This document shows positions 17,839-27,529 of a DNA stretch of 64,000 bases, piece by piece. Below the pieces are notes generated by a model that made no database searches, was not told the DNA's origin, and worked only from the letters and a program-made list of their open reading frames with translations. Source of the stretch: Anaerotignum sp. MSJ-24 (lineage in GTDB: Bacteria; Bacillota; Clostridia; Lachnospirales; Anaerotignaceae); NCBI RefSeq assembly GCF_018918145.1, contig NZ_JAHLPX010000005.1, positions 310,001 to 374,000 on the forward strand, written 5' to 3'. Within the stretch, counting starts at the first letter, position 1. The number at the start of each line of letters is the position of its first letter. A program made the position numbers and the translations under genes.

Positions 17839-19275
17839 TTAATTTATACAAATTTTGACTGTTTGCATTGTTTTATCCGAAAATCCATGTATATGACGTT
17901 TTTCTTTTATTGCGTCTGATATAAATTCAACAATATCAGCAGTAAATACTTCTCCCGGATAGATTACAGGTATTCCCGGAGGATACGGTGCAATCATTTC
18001 GGCACTTATTTTTCCTTCCGCTTTTTCAAGAGGGATAGACTCTGTTTTTGAAAAATATGCTGCTCTCGGTGTTAAAGCCATAGATGGAATTGCAGGCATT
18101 GAAAATTCGGAATTTCTTGAACTTTCTTTTTTATTTGCAATCTTTTTAACAGCGGCGATTAATCGGTTGGCCTGCTTAATGCTATCGGAAGGACCGAGTA
18201 TCAGAACCACATTAAAATCATCTGCCATTTCCGCACAAATATTGTAATTGTTAAAAAGCTCATCAAATATATCAAAGCCACATTTGTTGTCTATTGAAAA
18301 AACAATTCTTGTTCTGTCAAAATCAAATACTTCTGTGTCGGAATGTTTATCGTAACAATTTACACCGTCTATGGAATTAAGCCCGTTTCGTATATAGTCC
18401 GAAAGCTTTATTAAATGCTCAATGTCATATTTTCCGTTTACGGCAAGCCTGTGTCTTGCGGCATCAAGAGATGCCATAAGTATATATGATGGACTTGTTG
18501 ATTGTACTATCTTTAATGCAGAGTCAACCTTTGAAATATCTGCAAGAGTGCCTTTGATGTGCAGCATTGAGCTTTGCGTCATTGCTCCGGCTGTTTTATG
18601 AATGCTCTGTGAGCACATATCCGCTCCGGACTGCATTGCAGAAAGCGGGAGTTTGTCTGAAACAGAAAATGCAGCTCCGTGAGCCTCGTCAACCAGCAGA
18701 AGAGCGTTATGTGAATGGCATATATCGGCAATGGCTTTTAAATCACTGCATATTCCGTAATAGGTCGGATTAACGAGAATAAAAGCTCTTATATCAGGAT
18801 TTTCTTTAAATGCCTGTTCGACCTTTTGCGGTGATATGCTTCCGAAAGTGTTAAGCTTTGAACTTTTTTCCGGTTCTATGTATATCGGAGTTGCTCCGCT
18901 TATAATCAGTCCCATAAGAATCGATTTGTGACAATTTCTTGAAATCAGTATTTTATCGCCTTCATGAACTGAAGATATTATCATTGCTTCGTTTCCGCAG
19001 GTGGTTCCGTTCACAAGAAAAAAGGTTTTGTCTGCACCGAAAAGCTCGGCCGCAAGCTGTTGTGCCTCAGCTATTGCATATTCAGGTTCGTGTAAATCAT
19101 CTGTAATCGGTGTTTCGGTTAAATCGTATTTTAATATTGTATCGGAAAGCATTAAAAAGCTTTCGTCTGCACAGGAGCCTCTGTGATGTGACGGCATACA
19201 GTAATAATCGGGATTAAGCTTGTCAAATTTAAGCAGAGTATCTATTATAGGCGTTTTAGTTTGATTTATATTCAT
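17839..19275 (-). CDS. Orn/Lys/Arg decarboxylase-family PLP enzyme
   Basis: A 478-residue fold-type I PLP enzyme of the Orn/Lys/Arg decarboxylase family (short SpeA/YaaO-like form). The PLP lysine sits in the SIHKT motif near residue 230, with DEAHGAAF upstream and the C-terminal decarboxylase domain containing YPPGIPVIYPGE. It would make a polyamine or its precursor; arginine, lysine or ornithine cannot be distinguished. ATG 19275 is chosen because GGGGTG lies six bases upstream, and the in-frame GTG at 19284 has no site. It is divergent from ftsK. Confidence 0.88.
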   Translation of the reverse strand: MNINQTKTPIIDTLLKFDKLNPDYYCMPSHHRGSCADESFLMLSDTILKYDLTETPITDDLHEPEYAIAEAQQLAAELFGADKTFFLVNGTTCGNEAMIISSVHEGDKILISRNCHKSILMGLIISGATPIYIEPEKSSKLNTFGSISPQKVEQAFKENPDIRAFILVNPTYYGICSDLKAIADICHSHNALLLVDEAHGAAFSVSDKLPLSAMQSGADMCSQSIHKTAGAMTQSSMLHIKGTLADISKVDSALKIVQSTSPSYILMASLDAARHRLAVNGKYDIEHLIKLSDYIRNGLNSIDGVNCYDKHSDTEVFDFDRTRIVFSIDNKCGFDIFDELFNNYNICAEMADDFNVVLILGPSDSIKQANRLIAAVKKIANKKESSRNSEFSMPAIPSMALTPRAAYFSKTESIPLEKAEGKISAEMIAPYPPGIPVIYPGEVFTADIVEFISDAIKEKRHIHGFSDKTMQTVKICIN

Positions 19276-19363
19276 AAGTGTCACCCCATAAATGATTTTG
19301 TTGTTTTACTTAAATACTTTAGCATACAAATCAATAAAATAGAATGATTTTTTTTGACTAATA

Positions 19364-19372
19364 TGGTATACT
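19364..19372 (+). promoter_or_regulatory. Extended -10 promoter candidate for ftsK
   Basis: TGGTATACT is an extended -10 (TGnTATACT), 45 bases before the ATG; the -35 region is poor. Confidence 0.4.
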
Positions 19373-19418
19373 ATTACGATAGGTTTTTATGCTTACTTAA
19401 ATTTATGAGGTGAAAAAT

Positions 19419-22346
19419 ATGGCATCTAAAAAGGCGGCAGGAAGGAGTAATTCAACAAAAACTACATCTAATAAGCCTGCCAATAAAAAAACAGCCGCTA
19501 AAAAATCAACATCAAAAAGCAGCTCAAGAGCCAATGCCAAAAGCAGTACAAAAAAGAGTTCGGGAAAAAGTTCCGGAAGGAGTACATATAACAGAGCCGG
19601 CAGTAAAAAAGGTTCTTATAAAGCTCCGGCTGATTTATACAGAAACAATGCAGCAGTGAATGAATCCGCAACAATAATAGTTGCAGCAATATCCGTAGTT
19701 GCAATAATAAGCCTGTTTTCAAGCAAAATGGGCGTTTTCGGCGAAACGATTTCTGCTGTATTAAAAGGGCTGCTTGGACTTGGCGGCTATCTGTTGCCGT
19801 TTGTGGTTATTATATTCAGCATTTGGATATTCATGAGCGAAAAACGTGAAGGCTTTAAGCTGAAAATAGCGGCGTCGGCGTTGTTCTTATGCTCGATAGC
19901 TGCGTTTGCATTTGCACTTTCGTCCGACGGACAGGGCAGTATATCCGTTCAGAGACTCTATGATACCGGAGGAGCACTCAACGGAGGAGTTATCGGCGGA
20001 GTTTTTGGAAACTTTCTTATAAGCTTTTTCGGTAAAATGGGTACATACATAATACTTACGGTATTGATAATAATTTCGATTGTTCTTGTTACCGAACTGT
20101 CGTTTATAAACGGAATGTCTTCTGCGGCAAAATATGTCGGCGATGCTCCGAAAAAACATAATGAGCATGTTAAAGAAAGAAATGAACGCAGACTTGCAAA
20201 AAGAGAAGAAAAGGAATACAGAATTGCCCAGCGTGCGGAAAAGGCGGAAAAACGTCGTGAGGTATTTAATATACTTATGGACGAGAATGACTTTGACGAT
20301 AATGACAGTTGGGATTATGACGACAGAATTGAATATGATGAGGAAGAACCGGAGAAATTCCCGGAAGGAGAGCTTCCTTCGGATTATCTTATAAGAAATA
20401 TTGCAAGACACAACGGTACAGCCGCACCTGAAATGAATATTAAAAATGATACAGAAAATACACGTATCGATTTCAATAAAGAAAGAGGCATTCAGAGTGT
20501 AATAAGCGGTGACGAGTACTACGACGATGATGATATTGATGAAAAAATAGAAGAGTATGACGGCGAGTTTGAGCTTAACGCATCAAATGAAGAAAATGCT
20601 CAAAACGAACCTGTTATTGAAGAGGATTATAAAGAAAGCATACCTGTACAGAATGTGAATGTAGAAAAAGCCGTATCAGAGCCTAAGTTTGAAATAATGT
20701 TCGATGATGAGCCTGATGACGAAGAAATATCACCGGTGCAGAATAATACAGAAAATAATGCTAAGAAAAGCGATACAGAGCTTCCGAGCCACATAGACAG
20801 TGGAATAATAGGCGGAGCAATATATACAGAAGAGGAAAAGAAGGCGGTTACAGGCGTTGATTCGAATATGCCTGCCGAACCGGCATCAAAACCGGAAAGA
20901 AAGCTTATTCCATATAAATTTCCTCCGCTTTCACTTCTCGGAAAGGATCCCAACACAGGCGGAAAAGAGTCAAAGGCTGAAATGCTCAATACGGCAAGCA
21001 AGCTTGAAAGCACTTTAAAGAGCTTCGGCGTTGAGGCAAAGGTTATGCAGATAAACCAAGGCCCTACGGTTACAAGATATGAGCTTTCTCCAAGCCAGGG
21101 CGTTAAGGTAAGCAAGATAGTTAATCTTGCAGACGATATTGCTCTTAATCTTGCGGCAAGCGGAATAAGAATAGAAGCGCCTATACCCGGAAAAGCGGCA
21201 GTCGGAATTGAAGTTCCGAACAAAAATCCTCGTTCGGTATATTTAAGAACAGTGCTTGAGTCTGAAGAATTTCAGAAATTCCCGTCCAAGCTTGCATTTG
21301 CACTGGGACAAGATATTGCCGGAAATCCGGTTGTAACGGATATTGACAAAATGCCGCATCTTCTGATTGCAGGTGCGACAGGTTCCGGTAAGAGTGTTTG
21401 TATAAATACACTTATAACAAGTATCATATATAAGGCAAAGCCTGATGAGGTCAAGCTTCTGCTTGTCGATCCCAAGGTTGTTGAGTTGAGCGTGTATAAC
21501 GGAATACCTCATCTGCTCATACCTGTTGTTACCGATCCGAAAAAAGCGGCTGGTGCACTTAATTGGGCTGTAAGGGAAATGCTCCAGAGATATAATGATT
21601 TTGCCGAAAATTCCGTAAGGGATATAAAGGGCTATAACAGACTTAAGGCGGAAAAAGGCGAAACAGACTTTATGCCGCAGATAGTAATTATTATCGACGA
21701 GCTTGCCGACCTTATGATGGCGGCTCCCGGAGAAGTAGAGGACAGCATATGCCGACTTGCACAGATGGCTCGTGCGGCAGGAATACATCTTATTATAGCG
21801 ACACAAAGACCGTCGGTTGACGTTATTACAGGTCTTATCAAGGCCAACATTCCGTCAAGACTTGCCTTTGCGGTTTCATCGGGAATTGACTCAAGAACAA
21901 TACTTGACTCGGTCGGAGCAGAAAGACTTCTCGGAAAGGGCGATATGCTCTTTAATCCTGTCGGCATGAGCAAGCCTGTCAGAATACAGGGGGCATTTGT
22001 GACAGACCAGGAAGTTGAAAGTATTGTTGAGTTTTTAAAGCAACATAAATCTGTGGAATATAACACCGCCGTACTTGATGAAATAACATCATCGGTTAAA
22101 ACAGGCGGCAGTGAAGAGCATGACGAATATTATGACAGAGCGATAGAGCTTGTTGTAAATAAAGAAAAGGCATCGGTTTCCATGCTGCAAAGACAGTTCA
22201 GAATTGGCTACAACCGTGCGGCAAGACTTATGGATGAGCTTGAGGCAACCGGAATAGTCGGACCAGAGGACGGCAGTAAGCCGAGAAAGGTTCTTATATC
22301 AAAGGCAGAATATAACGCCGCAAAAAACAGTGAACAAAACGAATAA
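19419..22346 (+). CDS. ftsK: DNA translocase FtsK/SpoIIIE
   Basis: A 975-residue membrane-anchored motor that pumps DNA through the division or sporulation septum. A Lys/Ser/Thr-rich N-terminus (1-65) is followed by four membrane helices (about 80-225), a long acidic linker (about 280-500), and the RecA-like motor with Walker A GATGSGKS near 652 and Walker [11 protein letters not shown] near 756. The C-terminal gamma winged-helix domain (about 905-970) reads the KOPS/SRS polarity signals. ATG 19419 follows GAGGTGA; the in-frame GTG at 19410 lacks a site. It starts an ftsK-rimO-pgsA-cinA run. Confidence 0.96.
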   Translation: MASKKAAGRSNSTKTTSNKPANKKTAAKKSTSKSSSRANAKSSTKKSSGKSSGRSTYNRAGSKKGSYKAPADLYRNNAAVNESATIIVAAISVVAIISLFSSKMGVFGETISAVLKGLLGLGGYLLPFVVIIFSIWIFMSEKREGFKLKIAASALFLCSIAAFAFALSSDGQGSISVQRLYDTGGALNGGVIGGVFGNFLISFFGKMGTYIILTVLIIISIVLVTELSFINGMSSAAKYVGDAPKKHNEHVKERNERRLAKREEKEYRIAQRAEKAEKRREVFNILMDENDFDDNDSWDYDDRIEYDEEEPEKFPEGELPSDYLIRNIARHNGTAAPEMNIKNDTENTRIDFNKERGIQSVISGDEYYDDDDIDEKIEEYDGEFELNASNEENAQNEPVIEEDYKESIPVQNVNVEKAVSEPKFEIMFDDEPDDEEISPVQNNTENNAKKSDTELPSHIDSGIIGGAIYTEEEKKAVTGVDSNMPAEPASKPERKLIPYKFPPLSLLGKDPNTGGKESKAEMLNTASKLESTLKSFGVEAKVMQINQGPTVTRYELSPSQGVKVSKIVNLADDIALNLAASGIRIEAPIPGKAAVGIEVPNKNPRSVYLRTVLESEEFQKFPSKLAFALGQDIAGNPVVTDIDKMPHLLIAGATGSGKSVCINTLITSIIYKAKPDEVKLLLVDPKVVELSVYNGIPHLLIPVVTDPKKAAGALNWAVREMLQRYNDFAENSVRDIKGYNRLKAEKGETDFMPQIVIIIDELADLMMAAPGEVEDSICRLAQMARAAGIHLIIATQRPSVDVITGLIKANIPSRLAFAVSSGIDSRTILDSVGAERLLGKGDMLFNPVGMSKPVRIQGAFVTDQEVESIVEFLKQHKSVEYNTAVLDEITSSVKTGGSEEHDEYYDRAIELVVNKEKASVSMLQRQFRIGYNRAARLMDELEATGIVGPEDGSKPRKVLISKAEYNAAKNSEQNE

Positions 22347-22369
22347 TCGTTTTACGGAGGTAAATTATT

Positions 22370-23710
22370 TTGAAAGCAAATATTGCATTTGTATCACTTG
22401 GGTGTGATAAAAACAGGGTAGACAGCGAAGTAATGCTCGGAATACTCAGAGAAAGAGGATATACAATCGTTTCAGATGAAACAGAGGCGGATATTATTGT
22501 TGTAAATACGTGCTGTTTTATTAAAGACGCACTTGAAGAAAGCATTGAAACGATAATAGAGATGGCAGAATACAAGAAAAACGGAAAGTGCAAGGGACTT
22601 ATTGTTTCCGGCTGTCTTGCACAGAGATTTGAAAAGGAAATGTTCCACGAAATGCCGGAGGTAGATGCGGTTATCGGTACAACAGCTTACGAAAGTGTTG
22701 CCGATGTTGCCGACAGAATACTGAACGGAGAAAAAAGCATTAAGGCAATGGAAAATATAGACTCACAGATGAAGGAGGAAAACGCTTCGAAAAGAGTTCT
22801 TTCCACCGCCGGACATTATGCTTATCTCAAAATATCGGAAGGCTGTGACAACCACTGTACCTATTGTGTAATACCCAAAATGCGAGGAAAGCACCGTTCC
22901 AGAACAATGGAAAGCCTTGTTGAGGAAACAAAAATGCTTGCCGAAAACGGAGTTAAAGAGTTATTGGTTGTTGCACAGGACACCTCGATATACGGAAGAG
23001 ATTTATATGGAAAGCCTATGCTCCATGAGCTGCTTAAAAGACTTTGCCGTATAGAAGGAATAGAATGGATAAGACTTCTGTACTGCTATGCCGAAACACT
23101 TACGGACGAAACAATACAGACTATGGCAGAGGAAGACAAAATCTGCAAATATATTGACATACCTATCCAGCACGGAAGCGACACAGTGCTTAAGAGAATG
23201 GGAAGAAAAACATCTTCCAAGCTTATATCTGATAAAATTGCCGCACTCAGAACGGCTATGCCGGATATTTGCATAAGAACAACAATAATAACAGGCTTCC
23301 CGGGAGAAACGGAAGAAGAGTTTGCGGAAGTATGCGGCTTTGTGGAAAAGATGAGATTTGATAAGCTCGGTGTATTCACATATTCACCGGAGGAAGGAAC
23401 GCCTGCGGCGGAAATGGATAACCAGATTGACGAAGAGGTAAAGGAAGAACGCAAAAATTATATAATGGAAATCCAGAAAAGAATTTCAGCCGAAAAATGC
23501 GAAGAGATGATAGGAAAAACAATTAAAGTCATTACAGACGGAAAAATTCCGGAGGAAGGCGTATATTGCGGAAGAAGCTATAAAGACGCTCCAGATATTG
23601 ACGGACTTGTGTTCTTTAAAGCCGATTATGAAATTATGTCCGGAGATTTTGCCGATGTAAAAATAAACGAAGCAAGTGATTATGACCTTATAGGGGAGGC
23701 TGTTTATTAA
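22370..23710 (+). CDS. rimO: Ribosomal protein S12 methylthiotransferase RimO
   Basis: A 446-residue radical SAM enzyme that methylthiolates the conserved Asp of ribosomal protein S12. The N-terminal UPF0004 domain has cysteines C12, C48 and C82 for the auxiliary [4Fe-4S] cluster; the radical SAM motif C159-x3-C163-x2-C166 lies in SEGCDNHCTYC; a TRAM domain closes the C-terminus. Start is TTG at 22370, preceded by ACGGAGG. The stop overlaps the pgsA start (TAATG), so the two are translationally coupled, as in many clostridia. Confidence 0.95.
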   Translation: MKANIAFVSLGCDKNRVDSEVMLGILRERGYTIVSDETEADIIVVNTCCFIKDALEESIETIIEMAEYKKNGKCKGLIVSGCLAQRFEKEMFHEMPEVDAVIGTTAYESVADVADRILNGEKSIKAMENIDSQMKEENASKRVLSTAGHYAYLKISEGCDNHCTYCVIPKMRGKHRSRTMESLVEETKMLAENGVKELLVVAQDTSIYGRDLYGKPMLHELLKRLCRIEGIEWIRLLYCYAETLTDETIQTMAEEDKICKYIDIPIQHGSDTVLKRMGRKTSSKLISDKIAALRTAMPDICIRTTIITGFPGETEEEFAEVCGFVEKMRFDKLGVFTYSPEEGTPAAEMDNQIDEEVKEERKNYIMEIQKRISAEKCEEMIGKTIKVITDGKIPEEGVYCGRSYKDAPDIDGLVFFKADYEIMSGDFADVKINEASDYDLIGEAVY

Positions 23711-24243
23711 TGTCTATGAATTTACCTAATAAGCTTACTATGTTCAGAGTTGTTCTGATACCGGTGTTCATTGTTGTTCTTATGAGCGGACTTATTGCAG
23801 AGCCGGCAAGCAGATATATAGCCGTTGTTATATTCTGCGTTGCATCGTTCACAGATTATCTTGACGGACATATAGCAAGAAAATATAATCTTGTTACCAA
23901 TTTCGGAAAATTTATGGATCCGCTTGCGGACAAGCTTCTTGTGTCTGCGGCAATGATATGTATGATTGAGCTCGGTATGCTGCCTGCATGGGTAGTAATA
24001 ATCATAATCAGCCGAGAGTTTATAATAACCGGATTCAGACTTATTGCGGCAGAAGGCGGTCTTGTAATTGCCGCAAGCTGGTGGGGAAAAATAAAAACGG
24101 TTACACAGATGGCAATGATTATTCTTATGTTACTGGGTGTAAACAAGGTAATCGGAACAATACTGGTTGTTCTTGCAACAATATTTACGGTTGTTTCCGG
24201 AGTTGATTATATTGTAAAAAATATATCGGTGCTTAAAAACTAA
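23710..24243 (+). CDS. pgsA: CDP-diacylglycerol-glycerol-3-phosphate 3-phosphatidyltransferase
   Basis: A 177-residue membrane enzyme making phosphatidylglycerol phosphate, the committed step to phosphatidylglycerol. The CDP-alcohol phosphotransferase signature DxxDGxxAR...GxxxDxxxD is visible in TDYLDGHIARK...GKFMDPLADKLL (about residues 42-78), flanked by hydrophobic helices. It overlaps rimO by one base and is followed by cinA 20 bases on. Its product feeds the cardiolipin synthase encoded at 6869. Confidence 0.95.
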   Translation: MSMNLPNKLTMFRVVLIPVFIVVLMSGLIAEPASRYIAVVIFCVASFTDYLDGHIARKYNLVTNFGKFMDPLADKLLVSAAMICMIELGMLPAWVVIIIISREFIITGFRLIAAEGGLVIAASWWGKIKTVTQMAMIILMLLGVNKVIGTILVVLATIFTVVSGVDYIVKNISVLKN

Positions 24244-24263
24244 GCTGTTTGGGAGGCTTTTAT

Positions 24264-25499
24264 ATGAATGCTGAAATTCTTGCAGTCGGAACAGAGCTGC
24301 TGCTCGGAGATATTGTAAACACTAATGCACAGTTTATTGCACAGGGCTTGGCAGAACTGGGGATAACGGTTCATTATCAGACGGTTGTCGGGGATAACCC
24401 GGAGAGAATGAAAAAGGCTATGAACATAGCCTTTGAGCGTGCGGACGTAATAATAACAACAGGTGGTCTTGGGCCGACAGAGGACGACTTAACCAAAGAA
24501 ATAGGTGCGGAATATTTCGGACGTGAGCTTATACTTGACGAAAAGGCACTTGAAAGAATAAAAACAGCATTCCGGAAAATGAACAGGGAAATGACCGAAA
24601 ACAATGTTAAACAGGCTATGGTGCCAAAAGACGCAATAGTTATGTATAACGACAATGGAACAGCTCCCGGAATTATAATAGAAAACAAGGACAAAATACT
24701 GATCATGATGCCTGGACCTCCTAAGGAAATGAAGCCTATGTTCAGTGAACAGGTAAAGCCTTATCTTGCCGGAAAACAGGAATATACTCTTGTATCAAGA
24801 ACGCTCAGAATTGCCGGAGTAGGCGAAAGCTCAATGGAAACAAGAGTTAAGGACATTATCGACAGCCAGACCAATCCGACAATAGCACCCTATGCAAAGG
24901 AAACCGAGTCGGTTTTAAGAGTTACGGCAAAGGCAAAAACAGCCGAAGAGGCAGAAAAGCTTATAGAGCCTATGGCAGAGAAAATATACAGCCGTTTCGG
25001 AATTAACGTATATGCCGAAGGTGAAACAACCATGCAGGAAACTGTGGCTAAAATGCTTATAGACAGCAAAACAACAATAGCCGTTGCCGAAAGCTGTACC
25101 GGCGGCCTTGTTGCGGCAAAGCTTATCGAATATCCGGGAATATCGGAAGTGCTTATCGAAGGTGCGGTAACATATACAAACGATGCCAAAATGAGAAGGC
25201 TCGGCGTTAAGAAGGAAACACTTGATAAATACGGAGCTGTAAGTCCACAGACAGCGGTAGAAATGGCAGAAGGAATAGCCAAAACAGCCGGAGCGGCTAT
25301 CGGTCTTTCGACAACGGGAGTTGCAGGACCGGGACCTTCGGAAGGAAAACCGGAAGGTCTTGTGTATGTCGGGATATATATAAACGGCGAAACATATACA
25401 AAGGAACTTCATTTTAACGGAAAGAGAAATGCTGTAAGAGAAAGAGCCGCATATTCGGCACTTGATATTTTAAGAAGAAAAATTGTTAAAAATATATAA
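24264..25499 (+). CDS. cinA: CinA family protein (MoaB/MogA-like + NMN deamidase domains)
   Basis: A 411-residue two-domain protein. The N-terminal MoCF-like domain (1-170) has TELLLGDIVNTN and TTGGLGPTEDD; the C-terminal PncC-like domain (about 250-411) has AESCTGGLVAAKL and GVAGPGP, the signature of nicotinamide-nucleotide amidohydrolase, so it likely salvages NMN and repairs nucleotides. ATG 24264 is chosen over the in-frame TTG at 24249 because GGGAGG lies just upstream. The order pgsA-cinA-recA is a classic Firmicutes arrangement. Confidence 0.95.
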   Translation: MNAEILAVGTELLLGDIVNTNAQFIAQGLAELGITVHYQTVVGDNPERMKKAMNIAFERADVIITTGGLGPTEDDLTKEIGAEYFGRELILDEKALERIKTAFRKMNREMTENNVKQAMVPKDAIVMYNDNGTAPGIIIENKDKILIMMPGPPKEMKPMFSEQVKPYLAGKQEYTLVSRTLRIAGVGESSMETRVKDIIDSQTNPTIAPYAKETESVLRVTAKAKTAEEAEKLIEPMAEKIYSRFGINVYAEGETTMQETVAKMLIDSKTTIAVAESCTGGLVAAKLIEYPGISEVLIEGAVTYTNDAKMRRLGVKKETLDKYGAVSPQTAVEMAEGIAKTAGAAIGLSTTGVAGPGPSEGKPEGLVYVGIYINGETYTKELHFNGKRNAVRERAAYSALDILRRKIVKNI

Positions 25500-25514
25500 G
25501 CATGATTTATTTAC

Positions 25515-25543
25515 TTGACAGGCGAAAATATGTATTCTATAAT
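25515..25543 (+). promoter_or_regulatory. Consensus promoter for recA
   Basis: A perfect TTGACA (25515-25520), 17 bp, TATAAT (25538-25543) between cinA and recA. The spacer holds CGAAAATATGTATTC, a poor match to the Firmicutes LexA box, so SOS control is only suggested. Confidence 0.8.
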
Positions 25544-25600
25544 AAGAACATAATTTCGATATTAGATATGCTTTACGGCATTGAAAGGAGATAGACAGCT

Positions 25601-26824
25601 TTGGCAGAGAAAAAGAAGGATTTAAAGGATTTCAGTAAATTTGACGATAAAGAAAAAGCACTTGAGGCGGCACTTGCTTATATTGAAAAGCAGTACGGCA
25701 AGGGTGCGGTAATGAAGCTTGGTGATGACAAAAGCAGAGTTAATGTTGAGGTTATACCGACAGGCTGTTTAAGCCTTGATATTGCACTCGGTGTAGGCGG
25801 TATACCAAAGGGAAGAATCATAGAGATATACGGTCCCGAATCATCAGGTAAAACAACAATAGCACTGCATATGGTTGCAGAGGTTCAGAAAAAGGGCGGC
25901 ATTGCCGGATATATCGATGCAGAGCATGCGCTTGATCCCGTATATGCAAAAAATCTCGGTGTAGATACGGCAAATTTATATCTTTCACAGCCCGACGATG
26001 GTGAACAGGCACTTGAGATTGCCGAAACAATGGTGCGTTCCGGTGCTATCGACATAGTTATTGTGGACTCTGTTGCGGCACTTGTTCCCAGAGCCGAAAT
26101 ACAGGGCGAAATGGGCGATTCACACATGGGACTTCAGGCAAGACTTATGTCACAGGCGCTCCGTAAGATTACGGCTTTTGCAAGCAAATCGAATTGTACG
26201 ATTATATTTATCAACCAGCTTCGTGAAAAAATCGGTGTTACATTCGGTAATCCCGAAACAACAACAGGCGGCCGTGCGCTTAAGTTCTACGCATCGGTAC
26301 GTATTGATATAAGACGAATTGACGGAATTAAGGCAAACAATGAGCTTGTCGGAAACAGAACAAGAGCAAAAATCGTTAAGAATAAGGTTGCACCTCCCTT
26401 CAAATCAACGGAGTTCGACATTATGTACGGACAGGGTATTTCAAAAGAAGGAGATACGCTTGATCTTGCCGTTGAAATAAATATAGTAAATAAGAGTGGT
26501 GCATGGTATACATACGGCGAAACAAGAATAGGACAGGGACGTGAAAATGCCAAGGCATATCTCAAGGAGCATCCGGACGTTCTTGCCGAAATTGATAAGA
26601 AGGTCAGAGATTATTACAGCATAAGCGAAGAGGCAATAAAAGAGGCTGTCGAAGAGGATAAGGCGGCTGAAAAGGCTAAAAAAACAAAGAAAACAAGAGT
26701 TGTTGCCGAAGATGACGATGATATACTCATAATTCCTTCCGATGCTTATCTTTCAGATGAAGATGACGGCCTTGACACTTCTATTGACGATGAAATGTTC
26801 GATGATGACGGCTTTGATGAATAA
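25601..26824 (+). CDS. recA: Recombinase RecA
   Basis: A 407-residue strand-exchange ATPase for recombination and SOS induction. Walker A GPESSGKT is at residues 78-85, followed by the conserved ATP site region and the DNA loops ([34 protein letters not shown]). The C-terminal tail (about 345-407) is unusually long and very acidic (runs of D and E after a lysine-rich stretch), compared with a typical total near 350. Start is TTG at 25601 with AAAGGAGAT upstream. It has its own consensus promoter and is followed by recX. Confidence 0.98.
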   Translation: MAEKKKDLKDFSKFDDKEKALEAALAYIEKQYGKGAVMKLGDDKSRVNVEVIPTGCLSLDIALGVGGIPKGRIIEIYGPESSGKTTIALHMVAEVQKKGGIAGYIDAEHALDPVYAKNLGVDTANLYLSQPDDGEQALEIAETMVRSGAIDIVIVDSVAALVPRAEIQGEMGDSHMGLQARLMSQALRKITAFASKSNCTIIFINQLREKIGVTFGNPETTTGGRALKFYASVRIDIRRIDGIKANNELVGNRTRAKIVKNKVAPPFKSTEFDIMYGQGISKEGDTLDLAVEINIVNKSGAWYTYGETRIGQGRENAKAYLKEHPDVLAEIDKKVRDYYSISEEAIKEAVEEDKAAEKAKKTKKTRVVAEDDDDILIIPSDAYLSDEDDGLDTSIDDEMFDDDGFDE

Positions 26825-26843
26825 CTGATGTCGGTGCTTTGAT

Positions 26844-27467
26844 ATGATAGTTACATCAATAGAACAGCAGAAAAAGGACAAAAGCAGATATTCGGTATTT
26901 ATTGACGGCGAGTTTGCTTTCGGCCTTATAATGGACGACATTCTTTATTTTAAAATAAAAGAAGGAATGGAGCTGCCTCAGGAAAAATACGATTATATAA
27001 TGGATTCCGTCATTTATATAAAGGCACAGGACACAGCGGCAAGATTTCTCGGCTACAAAATGCGTACCAGAAAAGAAATATATGATAAGCTTATGAACTC
27101 CGGATATACGGAGGAAATATGCGAACGGGTTATAAGAGGCCTTGAAAAATACAACTATATAAATGACGAAATTTACTGCAAAAAATATATAAAGGAAACC
27201 TTGAGAATACGTCCTAAGGGCAAATATCTTATTAAGCAGGAGCTTAAAAACAAAGGTATAGAAGCGTCGGTTGCCGAAAAAATGGTTGAAGAGGCGGAAA
27301 TAGACGAGCTTGATGCGGCAAAAAAACTGCTTATGAAAAAATATGAAGATTTTGCCGGAATGGACAGAAAAGAGCTTGCCAAGGTTTATGGCTTTTTACA
27401 GCGTAAGGGCTTTTCCTACGGCACAATAAAAGAGGCGGTAAGAGAGCTTGCGGATGAAGGCATTTAA
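26844..27467 (+). CDS. recX: Recombination regulator RecX
   Basis: A 207-residue regulator that binds RecA filaments and limits their activity. The protein is made of three-helix tandem repeats; visible blocks include RFLGYKMRTRKEIYDKL near residue 63, RGLEKYNYINDEIYCKKYI near 97 and RKGFSYGTIKEAV near the end. It begins 19 bases after recA and so is co-transcribed. The ribosome site before ATG 26844 is weak (GGTG), consistent with low RecX relative to RecA. A terminator follows. Confidence 0.92.
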   Translation: MIVTSIEQQKKDKSRYSVFIDGEFAFGLIMDDILYFKIKEGMELPQEKYDYIMDSVIYIKAQDTAARFLGYKMRTRKEIYDKLMNSGYTEEICERVIRGLEKYNYINDEIYCKKYIKETLRIRPKGKYLIKQELKNKGIEASVAEKMVEEAEIDELDAAKKLLMKKYEDFAGMDRKELAKVYGFLQRKGFSYGTIKEAVRELADEGI

Positions 27468-27478
27468 GTTTATAATGG

Positions 27479-27516
27479 GGATACCCGGCGTTTTAACTGG
27501 GTATCCTTTTGTTGTT
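27479..27516 (+). terminator. Terminator of recA-recX
   Basis: GGATACCC (27479-27486) pairs with GGGTATCC (27499-27506), then TTTTGTTGTTT. The TPR gene's ribosome site begins immediately after. Confidence 0.8.
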
Positions 27517-27529
27517 TGGAGGAAATGAA

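Noticed and set aside
20627-21223. A 198-codon open frame on the minus strand inside ftsK
   Set aside because: It is antisense to a strongly supported gene, has Ser/Leu-rich shadow composition, and no ribosome site or domain.
25524-25538. LexA (SOS) box in the recA promoter spacer
   Set aside because: The palindrome spacing is two bases too long against the Firmicutes consensus, so it is recorded only as weak.
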